Assembly (NCBI RefSeq): GCF_029227915.1
Contig: NC_079886.1
Span: 26,762,501-26,826,500, forward strand
DNA length: 64,000 nt
DNA from: Hydractinia symbiolongicarpus
Lineage: Eukaryota > Cnidaria > Hydrozoa > Anthoathecata > Hydractiniidae
Direction: 5' to 3'
Positions 23,751 to 36,067 of this stretch are shown here, one piece after another. The notes under the pieces were generated by a model. That model had not been told where the DNA came from. It did not search any database and saw only the letters and a list, made by a program, of their open reading frames with translations. Each line of letters begins with the position of its first letter. Position 1 is the first letter of the stretch. Position numbers and translations under genes: made by a program.

Positions 23751-24967
23751 CGGCAAATGATTTAACTCCCTGGGTATTTTCTTTGTTTACATTCGACTAT
23801 ACGGCCAAGCCCGGGATTTACGGGAAATCGCGGGTTTTCGTTTGCCGGCAATTAAACTCCTTTTATTCAGCGTCTCATCAAAAACGAAATCATTTTTGAA
23901 AACTACAAGTCTCATGCGTTTTAGTGGTGAAAAAATAATTTAAAGAATCGTTTGGGAAATGAGTTTACTCCCTGGGTACTTTCTTTGTATATATTTCACT
24001 GTACGGGCCGAGTCCGTGATATACGGAAAATCGCGGGATTTCGTTTGCCGGCGATTAAACTCCTTTTATTCAGCGTCTCATCAAGAACGAAATCATTTTT
24101 GAAAAGTACAAGTTTCATGCGTTTTAGTGGTGAAAAAATAATTTAAAGAATCGTTTGGGAAATGAGGTTACTCCCTGGGTACTTTCTTTGTATACTTTTC
24201 ACTGTATGGGCCGAGTCCGTGATATACGGAAAATCGCGGGATTTCGTTTGCCGGCGATTAAACTCCTTTTATTCAGCGTCTCATCAAGAATGAAATCATT
24301 TTTGAAAACTACAAGTCTCATGCGTTTTAGTGGTGAAAAGATAATTTAAAGAATCGTTCGGGAAGTGAGTTTACTCCCTGGGTACTTTCTTTGTATACTT
24401 TTGACTATACGGGCCGAGTCCGGGATTTACGGGAAATTGCGGGTTTTCGTTTGCCGGCGATTAAACTCTTTTTATTCAGCGTCTCATCAAGAATGAAATC
24501 ATTTTTGAAAACTGCAAGTCTCATGCGTTTTAGTGGTGAAAAAATAATTTCAAGAATCTTTCGGGAAGTGAGTTTACTCCCTGGGTACTTTCTTTGTATA
24601 CTTTTGACTATACGAGCCGAGTCCGGGATTTACGGGAAATTGCGGGTTTTCGTTTGCCGGCGATTAAACTCCTTTTATTCAGCGTCTCATCAAAAATGAA
24701 ATCGTTTTTTAAAACTACAAGTCTCATGCGTTTTAGTGGTGAAAAAATAATTTAAAGAATCGTTTGGGAAATGAGTTTACTCCCTGGGTACTTTCTTTGT
24801 ATACATTTGACTATACGGGTCAAGCCCGGGATTTACGGCAAATCGCGAGTTTTCGTTTGCCAGCGATTAAACTCCTTTTATTCAGCGTCTCATCAAAAAT
24901 GAAATCATTTTTGAAAACTACAAGTCTTATGCATTTTAGTGGTGTAGAAATAATTCAAAAAATCGTT
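23751..24967 (+). repeat. 1,217-bp hexamer duplication, copy 2
   Basis: The junction lies between 23,740 and 23,760. The monomer starts with the GTGTAGAAATAATTC end that also precedes 24.97 kb, then switches to the ATGATTTAACTCCC form found at 22.54 kb. At the distal end, near 24.97 kb, the ancestral ATGAGTTTACTCCC is present instead. This is the third hexamer-sized duplication in the window and its breakpoint differs from the other two. Confidence 0.87.
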
Positions 24968-25355
24968 CGGCAAATGAGTTTACTCCCTGGGTATTTTCTT
25001 TGTATACATTCGACTATACGGCAAAGTCCGGGATTTACGGGAAATCGCGGGTTTTCGTTTGCCGGCGATTAAACTCCTTTTTTTCAGCGTCTCATCAAAA
25101 ACGAAATCATTTTTGAAAACTACAAGTCTCATGCGTTTTAGTGGTGAAGAAATAATTCAAAAAATCGTTCGGCAAATGAGTTTACTCCGTGGGTATTTTC
25201 TTTGTATACATTCGACTATACGGCAAAGTCCGGGATTTACGGAAAATCGCGGGATTTCGTTTGTCGGCGATTAAACTCCTTTTATTCAGCGTCTCATCAA
25301 AAACGAAATCATTTTTGAAAACTACAAGTTTTATGCGTTTTAGTGGTGAAAAAAT
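24968..25355 (+). repeat. Two zone B monomers with GGCAAAGTCCGGG
   Basis: These two monomers carry GGTATTTTC, TACATTCGAC and a one-base-shorter ACGGCAAAGTCC. The same variant recurs near 27.65, 29.69 and 29.89 kb. Their AATTC start lacks the usual TAA stop in one frame, which is the only reason reading frames of about 71 codons cross them. Confidence 0.7.
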
Positions 25356-25761
25356 AATTTAAAGAATCGTTTGGGAAATGAGTTTACTCCCTGGGTGCTT
25401 TCTTTGTATACTTTTCACTGTACGGGCCGAGTCCGTGATATACGGAAAATCGCGGGATTTCGTTTGCCGGCGATTAAACTCCTTTTATTCAGCGTGTCAT
25501 AAAGAATGAAATCATTTTTGAAAACTACAAGTTTTATGCGTTTTAGTGGTGAAAAAATAATTTAAAGAATCGTTTGGGAAATGAGTTTACTCCCTGGGTG
25601 CTTTCTTTGTATACTTTTCACTGTACGGGCCGAGTCCGTGATATACGGAAAATCGCGGGATTTCGTTTGCCGGCGATTAAACTCCTTTTATTCAGCGTGT
25701 CATAAAGAATGAAATCATTTTTGAAAACTACAAGTCTCATGCGTTTTAGTGGTGAAAAAAT
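25356..25761 (+). repeat. Single-monomer tandem duplicate (2 x 203 bp)
   Basis: Two successive monomers share CTGGGTGCTTTC and the rare GCGTGTCATAAAGAATG. They start at 25,356 and 25,559. I see no difference between them except near their ends (the AAGTTTTATG preceding the second becomes AAGTCTCATG after it). Confidence 0.82.
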
Positions 25762-26979
25762 AATTTAAAGAATCGTTCGGGAAGTGAGTTTACTCCCTGG
25801 GTACTTTCTTTGTATACTTTTGACTATACGGGCCGAGTCCGGGATTTACGGGAAATTGCGGGTTTTCGTTTGCCGGCGATTAAACTCCTTTTATTCAGCG
25901 TCTCATCAAAAATGAAATCGTTTTTGAAAACTACAAGTCTTATGCGTTTTAGTGGTAAAAAATTAATTTAAAAAGTCGTTCGAGAAATGAGTTTACTCCC
26001 AGTTTACTTTCTTTGTATACATTTGACTATACGGGCCAAGCCCGGGATTTACGGCAAATCGCGGGTTTTCGTTTGCCGGCGATTGAACTCCCTTTCTTCA
26101 GCGTCTCATCAGAAACGAAATCATTTTTGAAAACTACAAGTCTCATGCGTTTTAGTGGTGAAAAAGTAATTTAAAGAATCGTTTGGGAAATGAGTTTACT
26201 CCCTGGGTACTTTCTTTGTATACTTTTCACTGTACGGGCCGAGTCTGTGATATACGAAAAATCGCGGGATTTCGTTTGCCGGCGATTAAACTCCTTTTAT
26301 TCAGCGTGTCATAAAGAACGAAATCATTTTTGAAAACTACAAGTCTCATGCGTTTTAGTGGTGAAAAAATAATTTAAAGAATCGTTCGGGAAGTGAGTTT
26401 ACTCCCTGGGTACTTTCTTTGTATACTTTTGACTATACGGGCCGAGTACGGGATTTACGGGAAATTGCGGGTTTTCGTTTGCCGGCGATTAAACTCCTTT
26501 TATTCAGCGTCTCATCAAAAATGAAATCGTTTTTGAAAACTACAAGTCTTATGCGTTTTAGTGGTAAAAAATTAATTTAAAAAATCGTTCGAGAAATGAG
26601 TTTACTCCCAGTTTACTTTCTTTGTATACATTTGACTATACGGGCCAAGCCCGGGATTTACGGCAAATCGCGGGTTTTCGTTTGCCGGCGATTGAACTCC
26701 CTTTCTTCAGCGTCTCATCAGAAACGAAATCATTTTTGAAAACTACAAGTCTCATGCGTTTTAGTGGTGAAAAAGTAATTTAAAGAATCGTTTGGGAAAT
26801 GAGTTTACTCCCTGGGTACTTTCTTTGTATACTTTTCACTGTACGGGCCGAGTCTGTGATATACGAAAAATCGCGGGATTTCGTTTGCCGGCGATTAAAC
26901 TCCTTTTATTCAGCGTCTCATAAAGAATGAAATCATTTTTGAAAACTACAAGTCTCATGCGTTTTAGTGGTGAAAAAAT
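25762..26979 (+). repeat. 609-bp trimer duplication (two copies)
   Basis: The copies are 25,762-26,370 and 26,371-26,979. Shared rare markers are CCCTTTCTTCAGCG, CATCAGAAACG, GAAAAAGTAATTT and GAGTCTGTGATATACG. The last lies at 26,241 and 26,850, exactly 3 x 203 bp apart. Differences include GAGTCCGGG against GAGTACGGG, and GTGTCATAAAGAACG against GTCTCATAAAGAATG. The same monomers occur once more near 27.8-28.1 kb, 1,217 bp after the second copy. Confidence 0.85.
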
Positions 26980-29900
26980 AATTTAAAGAATCGTTCGGGA
27001 AGTGAGTTTACTTCCTGGGTACTTTCTTTGTATACTTTTGACTATACGGGCCGAGTCCGTGATATACGGAAAATCGCGGGATTTCCTTTGCCGGCGATTA
27101 AACTCCTTTTATTCAGCGTCTCATCAAGAATGAAATCATTTTTGAAAACTACAAGTCTCATGCGTTTTAGTGGTGAAAAAATAATTTAAAGAATCGTTCG
27201 GGAAGTGAGTTTACTTCCTGGGTACTTTCTTTGTATACTTTTGACTATACGGGCCGAGTCCGGGATTTACGGGAAATCGCGGGTTTTCGTTTGCCGGCGA
27301 TTAAACTCCTTTTATTCAGCGTCTCATCAAAAATGAAATCGTTTTTGAAAACTACAAGTCTCATGGGTTTTAATGGTAAAAAATTAATTTAAAAAATCAT
27401 TCGGGAAATGAGTTTACTCACAGTTTACTTTCCTTGTATACATTTGACTATACGGGTCAAGCCCGAGATTTACAGCAAATCGCGGGTTTTCGTTTGCCGG
27501 CGATTAAACTCCTTTTATTCAGCGTCTCATCAAAAATGAAATCATTTTTGAAAACTACAAGTCTCATGCGTTTTAGTGGTGAAGAAATAATTTAAAAAAT
27601 CGTTCGTCAAATGAGTTTACTCCCTGGGTATTTTCTTTGTATACATTCGACTATACGGCAAAGTCCGGGATTTACGGGAAATCGCGGGTTTTCGTTTGCC
27701 GGCGATTAAACTCCTTTTATTCAGCGTCTCATCAAAAATGAAATCGTTTTTAAAAACTACAAGTCTTATGCGTTTTAGTGGTAAAAAATTAATTTAAAAA
27801 ATCGTTCGAGAAATGAGTTTACTCCCAGTTTACTTTCTTTGTATACATTTGACTATACGGGCCAAGCCCGGGATTTACGGCAAATCGCGGGTTTTCGTTT
27901 GCCGGCGATTGAACTCCCTTTCTTCAGCGTCTCATCAGAAACGAAATCATTTTTGAAAACTACAAGTCTCATGCGTTTTTGTGGTGAAAAAGTAATTTAA
28001 AGAATCGTTTGGGAAATGAGTTTACTCCCTGGGTACTTTCTTTGTATACTTTTCACTGTACGGGCCGAGTCTGTGATATACGAAAAATCGCGGGATTTCG
28101 TTTGCCGGCGATTAAACTCCTTTTATTCAGCGTCTCATAAAGAATGAAATCATTTTTGAAAACTAAAAGTCTCATGCGTTTTAGTGGTGAAAAAATAATT
28201 TAAAGAATCGTTCGGGAAGTGAGTTTACTTCCTGGGTACTTTCTTTGTATACTTTTGACTATACGGGCCGAGTCCGTGATATACGGAAAATCGCGGGATT
28301 TCCTTTGCCGGCGATTAAACTCCTTTTATTCAGCGTCTCATCAAGAATGAAATCATTTTTGAAAACTACAAGTCTCATGCGTTTTAGTGGTGAAAAAATA
28401 ATTTAAAGAATCGTTCGGGAAGTGAGTTTACTTCCTGGGTACTTTCTTTGTATACTTTTGACTATACGGGCCGAGTCCGGGATTTACGGGAAATTACGGG
28501 TTTTCGTTTGCCGGCGATTAAACTCCTTTTATTCAGCGTCTCATCAAAAATGAATCGTTTTTGAAAACTACAAGTCTTATGCGTTTTAGTGGTAAAAAAT
28601 TAATTTAAAAAATCGTTCGAGAAATGAGTTTACTCCCAGTTTACTTTCTTTGTATACATTTGACTATACGGGTCAAGACCGGGATTTACGGCAAATCGCG
28701 GGTTTTCGTTTGCCGGCAATTGAACTCCCTTTATTCAGCGTCTCATCAAAAACGAAATCATTTTTGAAAACTACAAGTCTCATGCGTTTTAGTGGTGAAA
28801 AAATAATTTAAAGAATCGTTTGGGAAATGAGTTGACTCCCTGGGTACTTTCTTTGTATACTTTTCACTGTACGGGCCGAGTCCGTGATATACGGAAAATC
28901 GTGTGTTTTCGTTTGCCGGCGATTAAACTCCTTTTATTCAGCGTCTCATCAAAAATGAAGTCGTTTTTAAAAACTACAAGTCTTATGCGTTTTAGTGGTA
29001 AAAAATTAATTTAAAAAATCGTTCGGGAAATGAGTTTACTGCCAGTTTACTTTCTTTGTATACATTTGACTATACGGATCAAGCCCGGGATTTACGGGAA
29101 ATCGCGGGTTTTCGTTTGCCGGCGATTAAACTCCTTTTATTCAGCGTCTCATCAAAAATGAAATCGTTTTTGAAAACTACAAGTCTCATGGGTTTTAATG
29201 GTAAAAAATTAATTTAAAAAATCATTCGGGAAATGAGTTTACTCACAGTTTACTTTCCTTGTATACATTTGACTATACGGGTCAAGCCCGAGATTTACGG
29301 CAAATCGCGGGTTTTCGTTTGCCGGCGATTAAACTCCTTTTATTCAGCGTCTCATCAAAAATGAAATCATTTTTGAAAACTACAAGTCTCATGCGTTTTA
29401 GTGGTGAAGAAATAATTTAAAAAATCGTTCGGCAAATGAGTTTACTCCCTGGGTATTTTCTTTGTTTACATTCGACTATACGGCCAAGCCCGGGATTTAC
29501 GGGAAATCGCGGATTTTCGTTTGCCGGCGATTAAACTCTTTTTATTCAGCGTCTCATCAAAAACGAAATCATTTTTGAAAACTACAAGTCTTATGCGTTT
29601 TAGTGGTAAAAATTAATTTAAAAAATCGTTCGGGAAATGAGTTTACTCCCAGTTTACTTTCTTTGTATACATTCGACTATACGGCAAAGTCCGGGATTTA
29701 CGGGAAATCGCGGGTTTTCGTTTGCCGGCGATTAAACTCCTTTTATTCAGCGTCTCATCAAAAACGAAATCATTTTTGAAAACTACAAGTCTCATGCGTT
29801 TTAGTGGTGAAGAAATAATTCAAAAAATCGTTCGGCAAATGAGTTTACTCCCTGGGTATTTTCTTTGTATACATTCGACTATACGGCAAAGTCCGGGATT

Positions 29901-31032
29901 TACGGAAAATCGCGGGATTTCGTTTGCCGGCGATTAAACTCCTTTTATTCAGCGTCTCATCAAAAACGAAATCATTTTTGAAAACTACAAGTTTTATGCG
30001 TTTTAGTGATGAAAAAATAATTTAAAGAATCGTTTGGGAAATGAGTTTACTCCCTGGGTACTTTCTTTGTATACTTTTCACTGTACGGGCCGAGTCCGTG
30101 ATATACGGAAAATCGCGGGATTTCGTTTGCCGGCGATTAAACTCGTTTTATTCAGCGTCTCATAAAGGATGAAATCATTTTTGAAAACTACAATCTCATG
30201 CGTTTTAGTGGTGAAAAAATAATTTAAAGAATCGTTCGGGAAGTGAGTTTACTCCCTGGGTACTTTCTTTGTATACTTTTGACTATACGGGCCGAGTCCG
30301 GGATTTACGGGAAATTGCGGGTTTTCGTTTGCCGGCGATTAAACTCCTTTTATTCAGCGTCTCATCAAAAATGAAATCGTTTTTGAAAACTACAAGTCTT
30401 ATGCGTTTTAGTGGTAAAAAATTAATTTAAAAAATCGTTCGAGAAATGAGTTTACTCCCAGTTTACTTTCTTTGTATACATTTGACTATACGGGTCAAGC
30501 CCGGGATTTACGGCAAATCGCGGGTTTTCGTTTGCCGGCGATTGAACTCCTTTTATTCAGCGTCTCATAGAGAATGAAATCATTTTTGAAAACTACAAGT
30601 CTCATGCGTTTTAGTGGTGAATAAATAATTTAAAGAATCGTTCGGGAAGTGAGTTTACTTCCTGGGTACTTTCTTTGTATACTTTTGACTATACGGGCCG
30701 AGTCCGTGATATACGGAAAATCGCGGGATTTCCTTTGCCGGCGATTTAACTCCTTTTATTCAGCGTCTCATCAAGAATGAAATCATTTTTGAAAACTACA
30801 AGTCTCAGGCGTTTTAATGGTGAAAAAATAATTTAAAGAATCGTTCGGGAAGTGAGTTTACTTCCTGGGTACTTTCTTTGTATACTTTTGACTATACGGG
30901 CCGAGTCCGGGATTTACGGGAAATTGCGGGTTTTCGTTCGCCGGCGATTAAACTCCTTTTATTCAGCGTCTCATCAAAAATGAAATCGTTTTTGAAAACT
31001 ACAAGTCTTATGCGTTTTAGTGGTAAAAAATT
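26980..31032 (+). repeat. Zone B monomers, mixed order
   Basis: About twenty monomers of zone B variants. They include ATTTCCTTTGCC monomers with CATCAAGAATG (near 27.08 and 28.29 kb), CATGGGTTTTAATGG with TTACTCACAGTTTAC (near 27.4 and 29.2 kb), the GGCAAAGTCC monomers, and a GAGTTGACTCC monomer at 28,820. That monomer recurs at 32,672 and 34,904 and resembles the one at 19,083. A one-base loss is seen in AAAATGAATCG near 28,550. I see no non-satellite sequence. Confidence 0.75.
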
Positions 31033-32250
31033 AATTTAAAAAATCGTTCGAGAAATGAGTTTACTCCCAGTTTACTTTCTTTGTATACATTTGACTATAC
31101 GGGTCAAGCCCGGGATTTACGGCAAATCGCGGGTTTTCGTTTGCCGGCGATTGAACTCCCTTTCTTCAGCGTCTCATCAAAAACGAAATCATTTTTGAAA
31201 ACTACAAGTCTCATGCGTTTTAGTGGTGAAAAAATAATTTAAAGAATCGTTTGGGAAATGAGTTTACTCCCTGGGTACTTTCTTTGTATACTTTTCACTG
31301 TACGGGCCGAGTCTGTGATATACGGAAAATCGCGGGATTTCGTTTGCCGGCGATTAAACTCCTTTTATTCGGCGTCTCATAAAGAATGAAATCATTTTTG
31401 AAAACTACAAGTCTCATGCGTTTTAGTGGTGAAAAATTAATTTAAAAAATCGTTCGAGAAGTGAGTTTACTTCCTGGGTACTTTCTTTGTATACTTTTGA
31501 CTATACGGGCCGAGTCCGTGATATACGGAAAATCGCGGGATTTCCTTTGCCGGCGATTAAACTCCTTTTATTCAGCGTCTCATCAAGAATGAAATCATTT
31601 TTGAAAACTACAAGTCTTATGCGTTTTAGTGGTAAAAAATTAATTTAAAAAATCGTTCGAGAAATGAGTTTACTCCCAGTTTACTTTCTTTGTATACATT
31701 TGACTATACGGGTCAAGCCCGGGATTTACGGCAAATCGCGGGTTTTCGTTTGCCGGCGATTGAACTCCCTTTCTTCAGCGTCTCATCAAAAACGAAATCA
31801 TTTTTGAAAACTACAAGTCTCATGCGTTTTAGTGGTGAAAAAATAATTTAAAGAATCGTTTGGGAAATGAGTTTACTCCCTGGGTACTTTCTTTGTATAC
31901 TTTTCACTGTACGGGCCGAGTCTGTGATATACGGAAAATCGCGGGATTTCGTTTGCCGGCGATTAAACTCCTTTTATTCAGCGTCTCATAAAGAATGAAA
32001 TCATTTTTGAAAACTACAAGTCTCATGCGTTTTAGTGGTGAAAAATTAATTTAAAAAATCGTTCGAGAAGTGAGTTTACTTCCTGGGTACTTTCTTTGTA
32101 TACTTTTGACTATACGGGCCGAGTCCGTGATATACGGAAAATCGCGGGATTTCCTTTGCCGGCGATTAAACTCCTTTTATTCAGCGTCTCATCAAGAATG
32201 AAATCATTTTTGAAAACTACAAGTCTCATGCGTTTTAGTGGTGAAAAAAT
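31033..32250 (+). repeat. 609-bp trimer duplication (two copies)
   Basis: The copies are 31,033-31,641 and 31,642-32,250. Shared features are CCCTTTCTTCAGCG, GAGTCTGTGATATACGG (31,309 and 31,918), CATAAAGAATG and a GAAAAATTAATTT end followed by TTCGAGAAGTGAG. The last monomers differ at their ends (TCTTATGCG against TCTCATGCG), as expected at a junction. Confidence 0.83.
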
Positions 32251-33873
32251 AATTTAAAGAATCGTTCGGGAAGTGAGTTTACTTCTTGGGTACTTTCTTT
32301 GTATACTTTTGACTATACGGGCCGAGTCCGGGATCTACGGGAAATTGCGGGTTTTCGTTTGCCGGCGATTAAACTCCTTTTATTCAGCGTCTCATCAAAA
32401 ATGAAATCGTTTTTGAAAACTACAAGTCTTATGCGTTTTAGTGGTAAAAAATTAATTTAAAAAATCGTTCGAGAAATGAGTTTACTCCCAGTTTACTTTC
32501 TTTGTATACATTTGACTATACGGGTCAAGCCCGGGATTTACGGCAAATCGCGGGTTTTTGTTTGCCGGCAATTGAACTCCCTTTATTCAGCGTCTCAACA
32601 AAAACGAAATCATTTTTGAAAACTACAAGTCTCATGCGTTTTAGTGGTGAAAAAATAATTTAAAGAATCGTTTGGGAAATGAGTTGACTCCCTGGGTACT
32701 TTCTTTGTATACTTTTCACTGTACGGGCCGAGTCCGTGATATACGGAAAATCGTGGGTTTTCGTTTGCCGGCGATTAAACTCCTTTTATTCAGCGTCTCA
32801 TCAAAAATGAAGTCGTTTTTAAAAACTACAAGTCTTATGCGTTTTAGTGGTAAAAAATTAATTTAAAAAATCGTTCGGGAAATGAGTTTACTGCCAGTTT
32901 ACTTTCTTTGAATACATTTGACTATACGGATCAAGCCCGGGATTTACGGGAAATCGCGGGTTTTCGTTTGCCGGCGATTAAACTCCTTTTATTCAGCGTC
33001 TCATCAAAAATGAAATCGTTTTTGAAAACTACAAGTCTCATGGGTTTTAATGGTAAAAAATTAATTTAAAAAATCGTTCGGGAAATGAGTTTACTCACAG
33101 TTTACTTTCCTTGTATACATTTGACTATACGGGTCAAGCCCGGGATTTACGGCAAATCGCGGGTTTTCGTTTGCCGGCGATTAAACTCCTTTTATTCAGC
33201 GTCTCATCAAAAATGAAATCATTTTTGAAAACTACAAGTCTCATGCGTTTTAGTGGTGAAGAAATAATTTAAAAAATCGTTCGGCAAATGAGTTTACTCC
33301 CTGGGTATTTTCTTTGTATACATTCGACTATACGGCCAAGCCCGGGATTTACGGGAAATTGCGGGTTTTCGTTTGCCGGTGATTAAACTCCTTTTATTCA
33401 GCGTCTCATCAAAAATGAAATCGTTTTTGAAAACTACAAGTCTTATGCGTTTTAGTGGTAAAAAATTAATTTAAAAAATCGTTCGAGAAATGAGATTACT
33501 CCCAGTTTACTTTCTTTGTATACATTTGACTATACGTGTCAAGCCCGGGATTTACGGCAAATCGCGGGTTTTCGTTTGCCGGCGATTGAACTCCTTTTAT
33601 TCAGCGTCTCATAAAGAATGAAATCATTTTTGAAAACTACAAGTCTCATGCGTTTTAGTGGTGAAAAAATAATTTAAAGAATCGTTCGGGAAGTGAGTTT
33701 ACTTCCTGGGTACTTTCTTTGTATACTTTTGACTATACGGGCCGAGTCCGTGATATACGGAAAATCGCGGGATTTCCTTTGCCGGCGATTAAACTCCTTT
33801 TATTCAGCGTCTCATCAAGAATGAAATCATTTTTGAAAACTACAAGTCTTATGCGTTTTAGTGGTAAAAAATT
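31642..33873 (+). repeat. 2,232-bp 11-monomer unit, copy 1
   Basis: Eleven monomers recur 2,232 bp downstream (31,642 to 33,874). Markers are GAGTCTGTGATATACGG, GGGATCTACGGG, CCGGCAATTGAACTCC, GAGTTGACTCC (32,672 and 34,904), GAGTTTACTGCCAG, ACGGATCAAGCC, and CATGGGTTTTAATGG with TTACTCACAG. The unit length equals the HOR seen at 16-24 kb, but the block is separate. Confidence 0.84.
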
Positions 33874-35700
33874 AATTTAAAAAATCGTTCGAGAAATGAG
33901 TTTACTCCCAGTTTACTTTCTTTGTATACATTTGACTATACGGGTCAAGCCCGGGATTTACGGCAAATCGCGGGTTTTCGTTTGCCGGCGATTGAACTCC
34001 CTTTCTTCAGCGTCTCATCAAAAACGAAATCATTTTTGAAAACTACAAGTCTCATGCGTTTTAGTGGTGAAAAAATAATTTAAAGAATCGTTTGGGAAAT
34101 GAGTTTACTCTCTGGGTACTTTCTTTGTATACTTTTCACTGTACGGGCCGAGTCTGTGATATACGGAATATCGCGGGATTTCGTTTGCCGGCGATTAAAC
34201 TCCTTTTATTCAGCGTCTCATAAAGAATGAAATCATTTTTGAAAACTACAAGTCTCATGCGTTTTAGTGGTGAAAAAATAATTTAAAAAATCATTCGGGA
34301 AGTGAGTTTACTTCCTGGGTACTTTCTTTGTATACTTTTGACTATACGGGCCGAGTCCGTGATATACGGAAAATCGCGGGATTTCCTTTGCCGGCGATTA
34401 AACTCCTTTTATTTAGCGTCTCATCAAGAATGAAATCATTTTTGAAAACTACAAGTCTCATGCGTTTTAGTGGTGAAAAAATAATTTAAAGAATCGTTCG
34501 GGAAGTGAGTTTACTTCCTGGGTACTTTCTTTGTATACTTTTGACTATACGGGCCGAGTCCGGGATCTACGGGAAATTGCGGGTTTTCGTTTGCCGGCGA
34601 TTAAACTCCTTTTATTCAGCGTCTCATCAAAAATGAAATCGTTTTTGAAAACTACAAGTCTTATGCGTTTTAGTGGTAAAAAATTAATTTAAAAAATCGT
34701 TCGAGAAATGAGTTTACTCCCAGTTTACTTTCTTTGTATACATTTGACTATACGGGTCAAGCCCGGGATTTACGGCAAATCGCGGGTTTTCGTTTGCCGG
34801 CAATTGAACTCCCTTTATTCAGCGTCTCATCAAAAACGAAATCAGTTTTGAAAACTACAAGTCTCATGCGTTTTAGTGGTGAAAAAATAATTTAAAGAAT
34901 CGTTTGGGAAATGAGTTGACTCCCTGGGTACTTTCTTTGTATACTTTTCACTGTACGGGCCGAGTCCGTGATATACGGAAAATCGTGGGTTTTCGTTTGC
35001 CGGCGATTAAACTCCTTTTATTCAGCGTCTCATCAAAAATGAAGTCGTTTTTAAAAACTACAAGTTTTATGCGTTTTAGTGGTAAAAAATTAATTTAAAA
35101 AATCGTTCGGGAAATGAGTTTACTGCCAGTTTACTTTCTTTGTATACATTTGACTATACGGATCAAGCCCGGGATTTACGGGAAATCGCGGGTTTTCGTT
35201 TGCCGGCGATTAAACTCCTTTTATTCAGCGTCTCATCAAAAATGAAATCGTTTTTGAAAACTACAAGTCTCATGGGTTTTAATGGTAAAAAATTAATTTA
35301 AAAAATCGTTCGGGAAATGAGTTTACTCACAGTTTACTTTCCTTGTATACATTTGACTATACGGGTAAAGCCCCGGATTTACGGCAAATCGCGGGTTTTC
35401 GTTTGCCGGCGATTAAACTCCTTTTATTCAGCGTCTCATCAAAAATGAAATCATTTTTGAAAACTACAAGTCTCATGCGTTTTAGTCGTGAAGAAATAAT
35501 TTAAAAAATCGTTCGGCAAATGAGTTTACTCCCTGGGTATTTTCTTTGTATACATTCGACTATACGGCCAAGCCCGGGATTTACGGGAAATCGTGGGTTT
35601 TCGTTTGCCGGCGATTGAACTCCTTTTATTCAGCGTCTCATCAAAAACGAAATCGTTTTTGAAAACTACAAGTCTTATGCGTTTTAGTGGTAAAAAATTA
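33874..35700 (+). repeat. 2,232-bp 11-monomer unit, copy 2 (partial)
   Basis: This copy follows copy 1 marker by marker to about 35.6-35.7 kb and then departs. Differences include GATATACGGAATATCG, AAATCAGTTTTG near 34,845, GGGTAAAGCCCCGG near 35,367 and TTTTAGTCGTG near 35,485. The divergence is visibly higher than between the two 4,256-bp blocks, so this event is older. Confidence 0.8.
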
Positions 35701-36067
35701 ATTTAAAAAATCGTTCGGGAAATGAGTTTACTCCCAGTTTACTTTGTTTGTATACATTTGACTATACGGGTGAAGCCCGGGATTTACGGCATATCGCGGG
35801 TTTTCGTTTGCCGGCGATTAAACTCCTTTTATTCAGCGTCTCATCAAAAATGAAGACATTTTTGGAAACTACAAGTCTCATGCGTTTTAGTGGTGAAGAA
35901 ATAATTTAAAAAATCGTTCGGCAAATGAGTTTACTCCCTGGGTATTTTCTTTGTATACATTCGACTATACGGCCAAGCCCGGGATTTACGGGAAATCGCG
36001 GGTTTTCGTTTGCCGGCGATTAAACTCCCTTTATTCAGCGTCTCATCAAAAACGAAATCATTTTTCA
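35701..36067 (+). repeat. Short bridge between zones B and C, with a 10-bp deletion
   Basis: These are two monomers. The second lacks 10 bases: CATTTTTCAAGTCTC replaces the normal form in which GAAAACTACA stands between CATTTTT and the AGTCTC part. The loss at about 36,065 coincides with the left limit of similarity of the 4,256-bp block that follows. Confidence 0.7.

Larger units (their letters stand above)
16243..25170 (+). repeat. 11-monomer HOR of zone B (about 2,232 bp), successive copies
   Basis: Matching monomers lie at 16,243, 18,474, 20,706 and 22,938, spaced 2,231, 2,232 and 2,232 bp. A second marker monomer (AAATCGTGGGTTTTCG with GAAGTCGTTTTTAAAAAC) is found at 16,852, 19,083 and 21,315, spaced 2,231 and 2,232 bp. 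Eleven monomers at 202.9 bp fit. Subtracting the 1,218-bp insertion gives the same 2,231-bp offset between about 11.98 kb and 15.43 kb; subtracting the 1,218- and 1,622-bp insertions gives it between about 12.85 kb and 17.92 kb. This looks like the base HOR of the zone, later disturbed by local duplications. The right limit is approximate. Confidence 0.75.
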
